NCBI RefSeq assembly: GCF_963583255.1
Contig: NC_084818.1
Span: forward strand, 10,914,222-10,978,221
Direction of reading: 5' to 3'
Length of the DNA stretch: 64,000 nt
Source: Pyrus communis
Taxonomy: Eukaryota; Streptophyta; Magnoliopsida; Rosales; Rosaceae
A program made the translations under genes and the position numbers. The notes under the pieces were generated by a model. It had not been told where the DNA came from. It ran no database searches and was given only the letters and a program-made list of their open reading frames with translations. Shown here piece by piece: positions 22,778 to 34,563 of this stretch (within the stretch, counting starts at the first letter, position 1; each line of letters begins with the position of its first letter).

Positions 22778-23284
22778 TTTCAACTTTATTTTCAACTTTG
22801 ATCTTTGCATTGTAATTCTTGTTTTCCTCACAAGCTTGGGAAAAATATATTAAGTAACCGCTTGATAATTATTTTGTTTTTGTTTTCATTTTTTCTTGAA
22901 AAAGTCCATAAAGTTAATTTTGAATTTTTTTTTCCTTTTCATTCTCGTTCACCAATTTTATGCCACAAAACATTATCACATTCTAAATTCAAAATTTGGA
23001 AATTGACCGGACAAAAATCTAAAATCTTTTGACTTGGACCTCCTTGCTCAAGTTAATCATGAGACTACCGATCCACATTTTAACTTCGAAAAATTACTGA
23101 AAAAAATGTTACAAACTCCTTGCCATTTTAATTTCATGACCTCAAATTCACATAGACCTCAAGAAAAATTTCATTACCGAAATTTAACATAAAAAGGAAA
23201 ACTGTGGAAAGGAATGATAAAGAGAGTTTTTCGTTAGAGGGGCCGTAAGCAACAAGAAAAGTTACTTCCCCCGAAGTATCATTC
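22778..23284. other. AT-rich gene-free spacer
   Basis: No coding sequence recognised. It ends at the PPR fragment. Confidence 0.5.
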
Positions 23285-23515
23285 TTAAACCCTAACCCTC
23301 GTCCACATCCCTCCTCAACCTCCTTCAACCCCAACCGTCCCCATAACCCAATCCTCCTCCGTCTTCCTCCTCCTGAACCACCACTCTCCACCAATTCTGA
23401 TCCCAACGACTCGATCGTTAGTAACCCAAGTGGTCCAACTCCTCCAACCCAACGAAAAAGACTGGAACTTTGACCAACTCCACCGCCTCCTCTTCTCCAA
23501 CTCCGCAGAGGCGCA
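23285..23515 (+). pseudogene. Fragment of the PPR gene (5' end only)
   Basis: This matches the first ~230 coding bases of the intact PPR gene at 38500-38735. Shared runs include CTCCTCCTSAACCACCACT, AGTAACCCAAGTKGTCCAAC and AAAAAGACTGGAACTT. Indels shift the frame, there is no start codon in place, and homology fades after about 23515. It lies between PANB and the truncated PANB copy, the position a PPR partner would have after a tandem duplication. Confidence 0.85.
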
Positions 23516-23813
23516 AGTCTTTTAGAAAGTTGATGAACCCTTTCCCTGTTGGATGAGTTTGGACCGAGTTAATACGCACCGTAACCGTTTCCAACAATCC
23601 AGCGAGGGCACTTGTCCCCGCCTCCCCTCGTCCTCATTTGGCTCCTCCCTGCGTAGTTGGTTAGTCAGCTCAAACCTACTGAACTTGAGCTAGGCTCAAG
23701 CTCTGGACAAGCATAGAACCATAGCTTGAGCTGGGTCACGAGCTTCAGTTGTGTTACTTCACTTCTTTGAATTTGTACGAAGTGCATAAGTTATTTAATT
23801 TTCCCATATATCA
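23516..23813. other. Short spacer between the PPR and PANB relics
   Basis: Unassigned sequence between the two relics. It may contain more decayed PPR sequence, but I cannot align it by eye. Confidence 0.4.
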
Positions 23814-24541
23814 GGCGTAGGCAGGTTGGTTTATCATGATCTTCTTGGAATGATGCAACATCCACATCATTCCAACTCAACAGTTGCATCTCCTTAGTCG
23901 AGCCTTTTCTCCCTACTTTTGTGAATTTAATCTAAACATAGAGCCACGTCGTCTTTTTCAGGTTACCCCAAATTTTTTCACATGCTGGAGAAGTCATCAA
24001 CAAGCTCAAGTATAGGATATATGCCATTTCGGGTCTAAGAAAATAAGGATATATGTCGTGTCCTAAGCTACCGATCACCATCATTTGGGTTTAGTATGAC
24101 ATCCTTCTTGTCATCCTCTTCCTCAACTCAACTCTCATGCGCAGTATCACAACTCAGATTCAAAATAAAGTCCTTTTAAGCAGAAGAAGGAAGGAAGCTC
24201 TCCCTCTTCTAATCACCTACGTCTCTCAAAGTTCAGTGACGCCAGTTAACTGCATAACAGCTACCAGCCTTAACTTGAACCCAGTAAAGCAAAGTAGAAA
24301 AAGATTCTGGTTGGTGCCCTAATATCCTAAAAAAAATTTGAAAATCAGAGGGATAACTCTACCTTTTTTTATGTGAAGAAAATGTCAGGAGAGACCTAGG
24401 ACCAGTCTGGTCCCTACATGGCTCCGCCCTCGACAGCAGTTCGTTCCTTGGTGCTGCACATATCTCATATAAAATCAGTGTTGCTGATGTGAATTGCTTT
24501 CAAACGTTGGGTTTGGACAAGGCAGCATCTGCATCAGCTGT
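23814..24541 (+). pseudogene. Truncated PANB copy (exons 4 and 5), interrupted
   Basis: Bases 23825-24010 match PANB exon 4, intron 4 and the start of exon 5 (GGTTTATCATGATCTTCTTG; GTTACCCCAAATT; GGAGAAGTCATCAACAA). After about 420 unrelated bases the match resumes at about 24432-24540 with the end of exon 5 (ATAAAATCAGTGYTGCTGATG; GACAAGGCAGCATCTGCA). Exons 1-3 are missing, the frame is broken, and the end is cut by an LTR-like insertion. It cannot make an enzyme. Confidence 0.88.
24012..24432. other. Unidentified ~420-base insertion in the PANB relic
   Basis: This block has no counterpart in intact PANB exon 5. It starts soon after GTCATCAACAAGCTC and ends before TTCCTTGGTGCTGC. I see neither clear terminal repeats nor a confident target duplication, so its class is unknown. 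Confidence 0.55.
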
Positions 24542-25099
24542 TGTAGAGCCAAAAATAATCACAAGGCGACACGTGGATTTTTGGGTAAAAGAAGACAAAA
24601 ATACCCTTGAGGCATACCGGGATTCCTACGCACGAGCAGTGGCGTCAATCAAGTCAAAAGTGTCCAAAATAGGTGACCAATTCAAAGATATTCTCATCCA
24701 TCCTCATCTTAGGTAATTATTTTATAACCTACATAACATTCCATTTAAGTGGAGGTTAATTGGCTAATTAATGGGATTAATTCCTAATTAATCCATTAAT
24801 CACCAATTTAAACACAATTTACACCCAAAAAATACCTAAATGGCCACTTCCATTCCCTATATATATGACCCTATTTTCTCTAAAAAGCTAGGCCAATACT
24901 CTTGCTAAAATTCTCCAAAACTCTCAAACACTTTTCTCTCTAAATTCTAACTTTGGCATCGGAGGTCCTTCGGCCAAAGCGCCCCCCCCCTTCCCAATTC
25001 ATCGTGGGCGCGTGAGGCTCTTGGCCTTGACATAAGGTGTTATTTGTTTTGTAGGTGCAATTTTGTCCAAGATCAAGGAAAAAGAAATTTGCATCCACA
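24542..25099. mobile_element. Probable solo LTR in the PANB relic
   Basis: The block begins TGTAGAGCC and ends CATCCACA, giving the TG...CA ends of an LTR. It contains CCCTATATATATGACCC (a TATA box near 24860) followed by a CT/A-rich leader and a TCGGAGGTCCTTCGGCC hairpin, the layout of U3-R-U5. Flanking 5-mers GCTGT (24537-24541) and ACTGT (25100-25104) differ at one base. Relic sequence resumes at once on the right with PANB 3' flank, but about 300 bases of the parental sequence are missing at the junction, so a deletion accompanied or preceded the insertion. Confidence 0.6.
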
Positions 25100-25104
25100 A
25101 CTGT

Positions 25105-25455
25105 AACAGTGAGGTATCCAAATTCGGCAGTTGGCCGGGTTCCACTTTGAGTTGACATAGATAAGTTTTATACTTCTGCATAAACTTGTGTTTAGATTCT
25201 GAAATAAGATTCGAAGCCATTTCGGGTTTATTCGAAACTTTTCGAGATTACTATTTGAGTATACAATACAGGGTTTGCCTTTTATTTTCCACCTTTCTTT
25301 ATAAAGGATATGAGAACATTATTATTTGCAGCAGAATCTGCTGCACTTGAGGAGGGATTTATATTCCTTCTGATGGGACAAAAGAAGAATGGTTTTAGGA
25401 GTGTGAAATGCACTCCTCTTGGGGAAATGGAATAAAACCTACAATCCCATAGGTG
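25105..25455. repeat. Duplicate of the PANB 3' flank
   Basis: Diverged direct copy of 22098-22445. It marks the end of the second, truncated PANB unit and shows that the duplication covered the gene and its downstream DNA. Confidence 0.75.
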
Positions 25456-26519
25456 TAACATTTTCGCGTTTACTTGTATCGAGGGAAAGTAAGAAATTAG
25501 GTATATGAGAGTAAAGAATGATAATTGGATCGATTAGATGGGAGTACTTGATCGAATTTCTAGTTTAGAGAGTGTTTGATTATTAGTTTTGAAGGATATA
25601 TTTTTATTTTTATTTTCATTTGAAATTTTATTGATTCCTTTATATTAGTAGACATGAGAGAAGCTAAGAATCGAAATTATTCTCTTTTTTCTCGTACCTA
25701 TGCCCAATAACAGAACTGTGTGCTATAGAATCGAAATAGTCTCAAACAAATCAAGTAATGAATCTCACACAAATCACATAATAAATCATCAAGCAATTAC
25801 AAGTTTACTAACAAACCCATCAAAGAAATTTAAAAAGCCAAATGAAAATAATTTTCAAATAATTTTCTTGTGCTGGTTCTCGCTTTTGCTGATAAATACT
25901 TATTTCAAAGAATTTCTTTTCAACCTGCCCTTTTAATATAAATATTATCGTTTGTTATAAAAAATAAAATAAAATAAAAATAAATAAAAAACTCCTACTT
26001 TTCTGTGCACAACAACTGATCTGTAATTTTTAGTTAATTTATGTGAATTATGCCAATTTTTTGCTAATTTTGTACATGCCTTGATGTATATCTATTTGCT
26101 TATGAGACAAATTTATAGGATGCGACATGCAATGAGGTTGTGGTCTGCCTTAGCGGATGATTCGTCTTATGCAGTCAGTTTCATTAATTTGAATTTTGTA
26201 TTTTTAATTTTTAGAATCAACTACATTTTGTACCTTTCAAATTTATGGTTAAAATGAGTCATGAAATTTTAAGTTTCTCATTTTACACCATAAGGTGTCA
26301 GCTTATATTTTTAGTCGGATTGATTGTTTGATCCTTCATTAAATTGATAACATGGTGAGTTGAGGCCCTTATATGGCAGCAAACATGTAAACAATAATTG
26401 ATTCTCAGGGTATAATAGAGGTTTATTAAGGTATAAATTGATTCTCCGAATGCAATTTGAGAAAGAATCTGCTCCTGACTCGTTTTAAAAGTTACTTCAA
26501 ACCTAGAGAGATTCTCAGA
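25456..26519. other. AT-rich gene-free spacer
   Basis: No supported gene. An AAATAAAATA-type simple run lies near 25960-25990. No element ends could be defined. Confidence 0.5.
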
Positions 26520-27119
26520 GGTTTGAATCTCTTTTGGAACCCCATATATTTTTGGAATGACGAATAGCTAATATGGTATGCAAACGGATTCAGACAACTT
26601 ACTTACCATTGTCGTTTAACAAATTTGTCCCTTCGAAATCTGACAACTTTGGATACCATATTATTTAGTTTGCAAATTTGACTATACAGTTTACAATTAA
26701 CTTCTTTAGCTTATTCATGCATGAACCAATTCGTTGAATTCAGCCTTATCAGATATGCATTCCATTAACTGAATGAAACCTTATCTCGACATGCATTTAT
26801 AGAAAATATTCCCCAAATGAACTATACTAATTGTACTTTTTTTTAATGGAAATACGATAGCTTTATTGCAAAAACATAATGTGAGTGCAAATTTTGGTAG
26901 GGGATATTCCTAATAACATCTGGGGGATTCCTCAAAGTCTCAAACCATACTACAGAATTACCACTATATAAACTGAACTTGGCAAGGTGGTGAACCGCAC
27001 CATTACAATGACCGCGGGGGGGGGGAGACATATGAGAAAGTACACCCAACAAACTCCGACGCTAAGGCCTTAATGTCAACAAAATGAAATCAAGATTCGA
27101 ATAATCCAATAAGCCACCC
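26520..27119. repeat. Left arm of a ~0.55 kb inverted duplication
   Basis: This segment is matched in reverse complement by 30703-31239. Shared blocks include CTAATATGGTATGCAA, TTCATGCATGAACCAATTCG, TTACCATTGTCGTTTAACAA and CCAACAAACTCCGACGCTAA. It includes the LINE 3' end and the DNA beyond its tail, so it was duplicated as a genomic segment and is not two independent insertions. Confidence 0.85.
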
Positions 27120-27215
27120 TGATAAGTGATAAGCAGCCATTGCCTTCATGAAATCCGTTTCCATATGCAATTGCATACAACCAGCAAGTCGTGCTAACTG
27201 GAGAATGCCCTTATT
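26845..27215 (-). pseudogene. LINE RNase H relic with A-tail
   Basis: On the minus strand the sequence reads METDFMKAMAAYHLSG, then NGAVHHLAKFSLYSG and VVWFETLRNPPDVI, the C-terminal part of the RVT_3 RNase H domain of plant LINEs. It is followed by a short 3' end, TTTGCAATAAAGC, and a T run on the plus strand (poly-A on the minus strand) at about 26838-26845. Stops interrupt the frame. A shorter copy is in the right arm at 30703-30945. Confidence 0.7.
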
Positions 27216-27225
27216 AAATCCTAGA

Positions 27226-27790
27226 GTTGACACGTGAATTTTTACCAACGAAAGACGAGATTGCCCTTATTAAATTGGCCAGACACACGTTTAATCCATG
27301 CACAGTTCAACATCTTTGAAAGCCCGAGTAGTTGACTACAAGCTCATCAAGCTCTCCTATAGCAAGGACAAACGTCAAAGGTATTAAATATATGATTAAT
27401 TACTAAATATTATCTGCTTTTCTAATTGAAGACCAACCCAATGAAGTATGGAATCACAATCATATTCAATCAGGAATATTACAAGATAATCCCAATATAT
27501 TATTTAATTAAATAGTATTTTGGGTTAACTCTTTCCTCAATCATCCAATAGCGAGGAGAATATTTAAAGGTATTAAAGATATGATTAATTACTAAATCTT
27601 ATATTTATGTTTTCCTAATAAAAGATCAATTCAATTAAGCATTGAATCACAATAATTTCCAATCAAGGATATTACAATATAATCCTAAGATATTATTTAA
27701 TTAAATAATATATTCGGCATAATTCTTTTCTCATCCATCCAACCGTTGAATCACATTAGCCAATCGGATGCCAACACATGTTACGAAAAC
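27226..27790. repeat. LTR-like sequence with ~189-base internal tandem repeat
   Basis: The start, TTGACACGTGAATTTTTACC, resembles the 5' part of the LTR at 24542 (GACACGTGGATTTTTGGG). Two diverged copies of a ~189-base unit run from 27361 and 27550, each with AAAGGTATTAAAKATATGAT and TATTATTTAATTAAATA. No matching second LTR or internal coding was found. Confidence 0.5.
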
Positions 27791-28236
27791 ACTACACATG
27801 TAGTCGGCCTATGCTCTGAAAATACCTCATTCTTCACTAAATTATAGTAAACCTTTATTACGCAATTAAGACCTAAATAAACTGAATTATGCATTGGATA
27901 TTAAATTATATTTCTAATCGTAATAACTTAGATATTAAATTATATTCCTTGAATCCGTTTATGACGAATTCATGAAGGCATAAAATCTGATCCGGCTGAT
28001 TTGTTTACTATTATGGTTTCATAATTTGTATTGCTTACAAAACAGATCCTTCAAAAGAATCGTTGAATCCCACCTTTAACGGTTCATGTAATTATAGAAA
28101 AATATTATCAACTTTGGCTATAAATAATCGTGAATTTGGAGAAACTAGTAACTCAGAAATCAAGTTTTATAGGACACCTACAAGTCACGATCACAATCCC
28201 TTCCCTCTTGATATTATCAAATTGAAAAAAAAACAC
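27791..28236. other. AT-rich gene-free spacer
   Basis: I see nothing coding or repeated here. Confidence 0.5.
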
Positions 28237-28502
28237 ATGGAGAAAGGTTCAATCAAGCTTGCTCTTCTCATTGTACTGGTTGTCACTTTTGCTGGTAAAA
28301 TACTTATTTCAAATCATTTTCCTTCACTATTTTTTTTTTCTTCATATTTTTCTTACCTTTTTTCTTCCAACTTGTGCAACCTCTTTACATGCATGGCATA
28401 TTAGCATGTGATATTTTTGTTGTTAATAATCAAGGAAATATTGATGGTAGGTTTGCAGCTTCAAGTCGGAAGGACACACGTTGCAAACGTGAGGATATTT
28501 GA
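28237..28502 (+). pseudogene. Possible defensin-like peptide gene, truncated
   Basis: An ATG at 28237 opens a strong signal-peptide-like stretch (MEKGSIKLALLIVLVVTFA). A GT donor at 28295 and an AG acceptor at 28457-28458 would join it in frame to ASSRKDTRCKREDI and a stop, 33 residues in all. A signal-peptide exon, a small intron and a Cys-bearing second exon is the layout of plant defensin-like genes, but only one cysteine is left before the stop, so it would be a truncated relic. It could also be chance in AT-rich DNA. Confidence 0.3.
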
Positions 28503-29237
28503 ATAAACAATAAAAATAAAATATCAATCATTATTTTTAACTTAGTTTGTGGCTTCCTATTGTATGACGGACATTCCAATGCCAAACGGGTATAGGAATC
28601 GTGGGTCAGGACGCGTAAGGGCTGGTTCTAATTTTTTAATAAGAGAAACGGGGTGGGGCGAGGCTTTGAAAATTTAGGGGTGGGCCGGTTCCAGAGATAT
28701 AGGAAAACGAGGCCCCGGACCGGCCCATTTATAATTGCAATGGACGAAAGAGATTGAACCCTAACCTACCATCCAATCTTAACCGTTAGTTTTACCCTAG
28801 GTTCTCTCTCGTCCTGAGTCCACGACTCTATCAGTGGACTGGACCTCGAAGCTCGAACTCGATTCTCTCTTGCTGACATCACTGTTAGTCATCTCCTCCA
28901 CCACCCCAACATCACCGCTGTGATGACCACTACTATGACAACCTCAAAACACAACACTATATAATCTGCATAAGTGACTTACCAGGTGGAGCTGCCATTG
29001 AATGATCAAGTGAATCGGTCTTCTACTTCTAGCATACAGTGATGACCACTACTAGTAAATAGGGTTTAGTTCTTGAGAACCACATAACTCGTACAATGAG
29101 TTTACATGTAATTCAAGAAACCTAGTTGTTATCTCATTGTCATTCACACTTAGTTTAACATTCTCCCACTTGAATGTCAATGATATTCCTCAACACAACA
29201 AGAATCATGATGAACATTAAGTTTACAAAAGTTTGCA
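28503..29237. repeat. G-rich dispersed repeat and spacer
   Basis: Around 28560-28740 the sequence (GAAACGGGGTGGGGCGAGG, ACGAGGCCCCGGACCGGCCC) is related to that at 4025-4110 and to the G-rich start at 2217. The remainder to 29237 shows no gene. Confidence 0.45.
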
Positions 29238-30702
29238 ACTGGGGATGGCAATTTAATCTTTCAAACTCGATCCCCATAGGTAACCAATCTGAACAGTTCG
29301 GTTTTGGGGATCAAATTTCGGATTTTTTACGGTTATGGGTAACCGTTGGGTAAATTGTTCGGTTTCGGGTTCGGTTATGGTTATAAGGGTATCCGCCCCG
29401 AACCGATACCCGAACCCGGCATGTTTTCATTCTTTAATAATAAAAATATATAAATATTTATTTTTTATATTTTTTTATAAAAGAATGAAATCCCTATTTT
29501 TTTTTTTTCGCAGCAACTTAATCATCAATTGAGGGATTCTAGGAGACTCCAAAGGTCTTGAGCGTGCAAGACTTCAAAGGTCTCTAACTCTAACTTTATT
29601 CCAAAAATTTTAATGCTTTCAATCAATCATGGAATCTGGAAGAACTCAAAGGTCAAAAAAGATGGTTCAATATTTCAATTTTGGGGAGAAAAACCTATTT
29701 GTTTTCTCTTACAAATTAGCAGTAGTAGATATTGCTTCAAGAATCAAGCCTTCAACCTTTTGCAAATCTCCAAGTTTCTGAATCCATCAATAGGTATGTT
29801 TTCTTCAAATTATTCTTCTTCGGGGTTGAAAATTCGGTAGCGGAAAATTCTATGTTCGATTCTATGTTTTCTTCAAATTATTCTTCAAATAATGGTATGC
29901 CCGATTCTATGTCTCTTGATGAGGTAGCAGAAAATTCAGTCAATGACTTGCCTTCATCTAGCAACCTCGAGACAGCCTGCATGATGCATAAATTTAGTCA
30001 TGTCCGTCGGATAGATCATCTTGAATATTAAAGTTTCATAACAAAAGAGTTATAGGTATAATCAACATACCTCAATTCTGAACATAAGAATTGCCTTCTC
30101 TGAGGAGAGAGCTTCAACCTAGTATAGGGTTTAGGGTTTTAGGGTTTAGGTAACTAGACAAAACCTCTCATTTAAATGAACAAGGGAATTAAAAACGGGA
30201 TCCTTCGCTTAAGCTCAATTTCTATATCTGTTGGATCTGGTACTCTGAAAGTCATGGCATTCCTAATATTTGTGTACTTGTTAAAAACACTTGTGTGCTT
30301 GTTTAATTATTTGGTTCTTTCTTGTTTAATTAATTAGTTTGTTGTTAATTTTTATTCTTTTAATTTTGTTTGTGGTAATCCACTATGACTAAAAGAAAAT
30401 TTCGTTCTCAACAATTTGATCCAATTGATTTTAATCAAGAATCTCAACCGAATCCAATCGTTTAGATTCAAGAAGTACCAAATCACACTACTCAACCCCA
30501 AAATATAACAACTCCGAATGTGGTCCATACTCAAGATGTAGAAGGTGAGGGTGAGAAAGATGCTGAGGAAAGGGTTGAGGAACTTGGAGGTGAATGTAAT
30601 ACATCGAATCTCCGAATTGAGGTATGGAAACATTTCACCAGACAATTTATTGATGGAAAAATGATGGCAATATGCATGTATTGTAAAAGGAAACTTGTAT
30701 TG
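29238..30702 (+). mobile_element. Remnant of a hAT transposon with BED-finger coding start
   Basis: The left end (GGGGATGGCAATTTAATC) is followed by many short CGGTTTCGGG/CCGAACC repeats up to 29420, typical of hAT subterminal DNA. From ATG 30384 the frame gives MTKRKFRSQQFDPIDF, a stop, then an acidic linker and EVWKHFTRQFIDGKMMAICM YCKRKL, the start of the BED zinc finger used by plant hAT transposases, with a Cys pair present. The finger is cut at 30702 where the inverted duplication begins. The catalytic region and right end are missing, so it cannot move by itself. Confidence 0.65.
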
Positions 30703-31239
30703 AGGTGGCTTATTGGATTATTCGAATCTTGGTTTCATTGTTGTTGACATTAAGGCCTTAGCGTCGGAGTTTGTTGGGTGTACTTTCTCATATGTCCCCG
30801 TCATTGTAATAGTACGGCTCACCACCTTGTCAAATTCAGTTTATATAGTGATAATTCTGTAGTATGATTTGAGGAACCCCAAATGTTATTAGGAATATCC
30901 TCTACCAAAATTTGCAATAAAGCTATCCTATTTCCAGTAAAAAAAAGTACAATTGGTATGGTTAATTTGGGGAATATTTTCTATAAATGCATGTCGAGAT
31001 AAAGTTGCATTAAGTTAATGTTATGAATTTTGATAAGGTTGAATTCAACGAATTGGTTCGTGCATGAATAAGCTAAAGAAGTTAATTGTAAACCATATTT
31101 CCAAGGGACAAATTTGTTAAACGACAATGGTAAGTAAGTTGTCTGAATCAGCAGGTTGCATACCATATTAGCTATTCGTCATTCCAAAAGTAATTAGGCA
31201 TAAAAAAATATATGAGGTTCCAAAAGAGATTCAAACCCC
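30703..31239. repeat. Right arm of the inverted duplication
   Basis: Reverse-complement partner of 26520-27119, separated by about 3.6 kb. It carries the LINE 3' end in plus orientation with an A-run at about 30939-30946. The arm breaks directly into the hAT coding frame on its left side. Confidence 0.85.
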
Positions 31240-32110
31240 CACCCTGCAGTGCAGGCTGCTGTCTCTAATGACTATCAACCAACGACTATGGCAACTGAAT
31301 AACTCATTCCATATAGTTTATTCCAAAAGAGATTTCTGAGTTAATAGATCGTTATAGACTTATAGGTGTCTTACGATCGGAATTATCATCAAGAATGAAT
31401 TCCTCCCCTATCAAGTCCAGGGTTTATGAGTAGATACATTGACAGATTTATTGAAAAACTGAAAGAGGTGATGCATTAATAGGTGGAAGTATGGCTGTTA
31501 AGTGTAAAACTTTACAGGCCTAAGCATGGCCCACCATCAATATCATCGATATTATCCTAATTTAATTACCTATTACATGGTATTGAGTTTTATCAGAAGA
31601 TGTCTAGATAAGGTTAGGGGTGGAAACTCTCATATATTAATTCTATGTTATTTTGTCATAATGACCAATGTGTAGAATTATCAAAGAGACGGGCCAAAGG
31701 CCCTTCAACACCGGGGTTTTATTACAAAAGGCATCGATATTAGTTAGAGTGGTGTTATGGTATTTAAACTCTTCTTTTCTTAGAGACACGACTGATGTGG
31801 GATTTCAACACGATGTGAGATTCTATTGTCCAACAGTTAGGTGCCCTCACAATAATAATTAAGCTGGTTTTTCTTTCTTTGTTTTCTCTTGTATAATTTG
31901 ATACAAAATCAACTAGACCCATATCAAAGAATTGTACTCTCTCAAAAGCGGAACTCTTCATGTACCTTCCGGCATCTCATGTTTTTGGCACAATTCCCGT
32001 GCCAACATTATAAAATACTAGCCTTTCTGCACATGCCTTGCACATGCGAAATGCATTTTTTACATCATGGCACGCTATGCATGACATACAAATTCTATTA
32101 ATCGCAAGCG
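31240..32110. other. Gene-free, repeat-like DNA
   Basis: A stretch around 31670-31860 (AACACCGGGGTTTTATTACA; ATGTGGGATTTCAACACGAT) resembles LTR-retrotransposon termini, but I could not find paired ends. No coding is supported. Confidence 0.4.
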
Positions 32111-32113
32111 TTG

Positions 32114-32380
32114 CGCACCCCTAAAAATCTTTTAAATATATGACATTTATTTGTAATCTTGCTCTAAGTCCCTCTATCTTTTACTTTAGATTAATCCATA
32201 ATGCTTAATTTCTTTGCCGATTTCTTCTTTTGTTAGACCTTTTATTTCTCTAGGGCGCTACGCACCCCTAAAAATCTTTTAAATATACGACATTTATTTG
32301 TGATCTTGCTCGAACTCATATTTTTTGCTTTAGAATCCATAATGTGTAATTTGTCTACCGATTTCTTCTTTTGTTTTCTA
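32114..32380. repeat. Tandem duplication with 147-base period
   Basis: CGCACCCCTAAAAATCTTTT starts at 32114 and again at 32261. The two units continue in parallel (TATTTGTRATCTTGCTC; CCGATTTCTTCTTTTGTT) with moderate divergence. No coding is seen. Confidence 0.85.
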
Positions 32381-34563
32381 CTAGTAGCATTCTTTCTCAT
32401 GCTTTTTCGTAAAACCTTTCTCTTTAGGATTACAATATTTAATAGATAATCTAATCCTAATAGGAATATAAGATGCATTCCCAGATTCCCTAGGATTTAC
32501 ATAATCACATTCCTATTCTATATATGACTACAACAAGTTTCATTTTTTAACAATATTTTTATGAGATATTAGTCTCTCTCTCTCTCTCTGAAAATGGAGG
32601 AGGACTGGAGTTGTCACGTCTTTTTTTGTTTTTTCATTTTTTCAATAAAACAATTTTAAGTTTCTGTTTTTTGTTACAATACTGATTGCATTTTATTTTT
32701 TATTCTCTTATTTTTATTTCTGTGAGATATTAAATGCTCTCGCTCTCCTAAAATGGAAGAGTGGTGTTGGTTGGTTGGGTTAAATTCTTTTTATCTCATT
32801 TGTTTTATAACAAAATAAATCAGGGATTTCAGCACATCCCCTTTTTTATCGCTTTTTTTTTTCCTAATAAACCGAATTATAATTTTTTTTTCTTTATGAT
32901 ACCCTTGGGTTTTTATATTTATTTTTCTTGTCTGTTTTTTTTTTTTTTTTTTTTTTTTGTTTTGTTTGAGGGGCTTTATATTTCAATTTTTTTGGTGAAG
33001 CTTTGAGACATCAAAATTTTCTTCTGGCTTTCTAATATTAAAAATTAAAGATCAAAGATATTTTGCCAAAAATATGAAATGACGACAACTTCATGTAAAG
33101 TTTCACTTTAAGAGAGTCTCCTTAGCATTTCCCAATATTTATTTAATATATCGAAAGATTGAACATTATTATTTTGAAAGATGGGTTCCAAAATTGCAAA
33201 AAGACATGAGGAAGCTGTTTTATGTTGGGTGACCCGTCATGCGTTTGTACTTTTAACCCATGTGTCTATCGGCTTTGATTTCTTTATACAGTACCCGCAA
33301 GCCTAACATGAACATGGAGTGTACAGCCTAAAAATAAGGTGATGCCTCATCAACTCGAGTTGAGAATGACTTCATAGACAACGCAATTGCAATGATGTTT
33401 CAAAGTAATTAGATAGTAAAAAGGTGAATCGCACTGTACTGTGTGAATAGTTTAAGATTTCATCACCTTAATAGCACTCTATTTCAATCTAAATAATGCT
33501 CCAAAATCTCACGTTTTATGGAAGAGGGATAATTTTTGGACGTTTGTTTTCTCCTTTAGCACGTCCTTGTTAAGCTTCGCCTCTTAATTATCTTATTGTT
33601 GTAGGCCTATTTAATTGGAGACTTATAGAGAGATGGGGGAAGAGGGTGTGGCACGAAGTAGAGAGAATTCTGTGAATTATGTGGTGTAATTTCTCATCTC
33701 ATTGTGCTTTTATTTTTAGTAGTAGGAAAAGTAAATTCCCTATGCTTTAGGCATTACAATACAATTGGAAACTATCTAACATTGTGTTTGGATGATAAAA
33801 TTTAAGATAACTAAGAAATTTCAAATGACGGAAATAGAAACGACAAAATTTTATTTTCTAGAATTTGTGAATTTTCTTGTCTAATTTACCTAAAGGAACA
33901 ATGAAATTTGAATGCTGAATTTTTTATTTTTAAACATAGAAATTTGAAAATAACACCCATTTTTAAACTTGGGAATTTGAGATCCCAAACTCCAAGTGTT
34001 TTTTACACACGTAAATTTTAAATTTTTATTTTTATGAATTCAAACAAGTGCATAATAATTTACAAATTCTGACTTTGTTAAAATTCCAAGTTTATTTCCC
34101 TTATGCCAAACAGTGTAAAAGATACTGTAGAATCTCAATAGGATTTACACAATTACATTTCTAACCTAATTAGGACTGCAACACTCCCCCTTGAGTTTTT
34201 AAATAATCAAATAAATGGCGCATCAAGTCTTCATCGATGAAGTAAATTCAATTGTTGGAGTCGTCGGCACAATGAACGAATGTAAGTTTCAAATCAACAG
34301 AAGAATGCATAAAAGATAAAACTCAGAAAACCTCGCTAAAAACTGAGTATAAGAGAAAAACCCATAGTCTGAGGAGAAATGTGAGAAATTTACATTAAGT
34401 AAAACTATACGTCTTCTAGACATAAGTAGAAAGCTCACAAGGTTATGACCCACCCAGGATACTTAATCAGGTAGCAAAAACTCAGTGGGAAAAATGCTCT
34501 TAATCGTAAGGAAAAAGAGTACCTTAAGGTCAATTAAGTATACTTCTGGATACTCACCTGAGT
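32381..34563. other. Gene-free stretch with poly-T tracts and LTR-like scraps
   Basis: AT-rich DNA with a T tract at about 32935-32958. Around 34170-34530 phrases such as CACTCCCCCTTGAG, AACCTCGCTAAAAACTGAG and AAAACTCAGTGGGAAAAATG recall Copia-type retrotransposon termini. No open reading frame of that type is present. Confidence 0.45.

Noticed and set aside
24984..24992. C-homopolymer in the LTR-like block (and a G run near 27005)
   Set aside because: Short G/C runs of this kind are frequent sequencing-length errors and carry no clear meaning.
30125..30150. Telomere-like repeats as evidence of a chromosome end or fusion
   Set aside because: Only about three units are present within a transposon remnant, far too few for a telomere or fusion relic.
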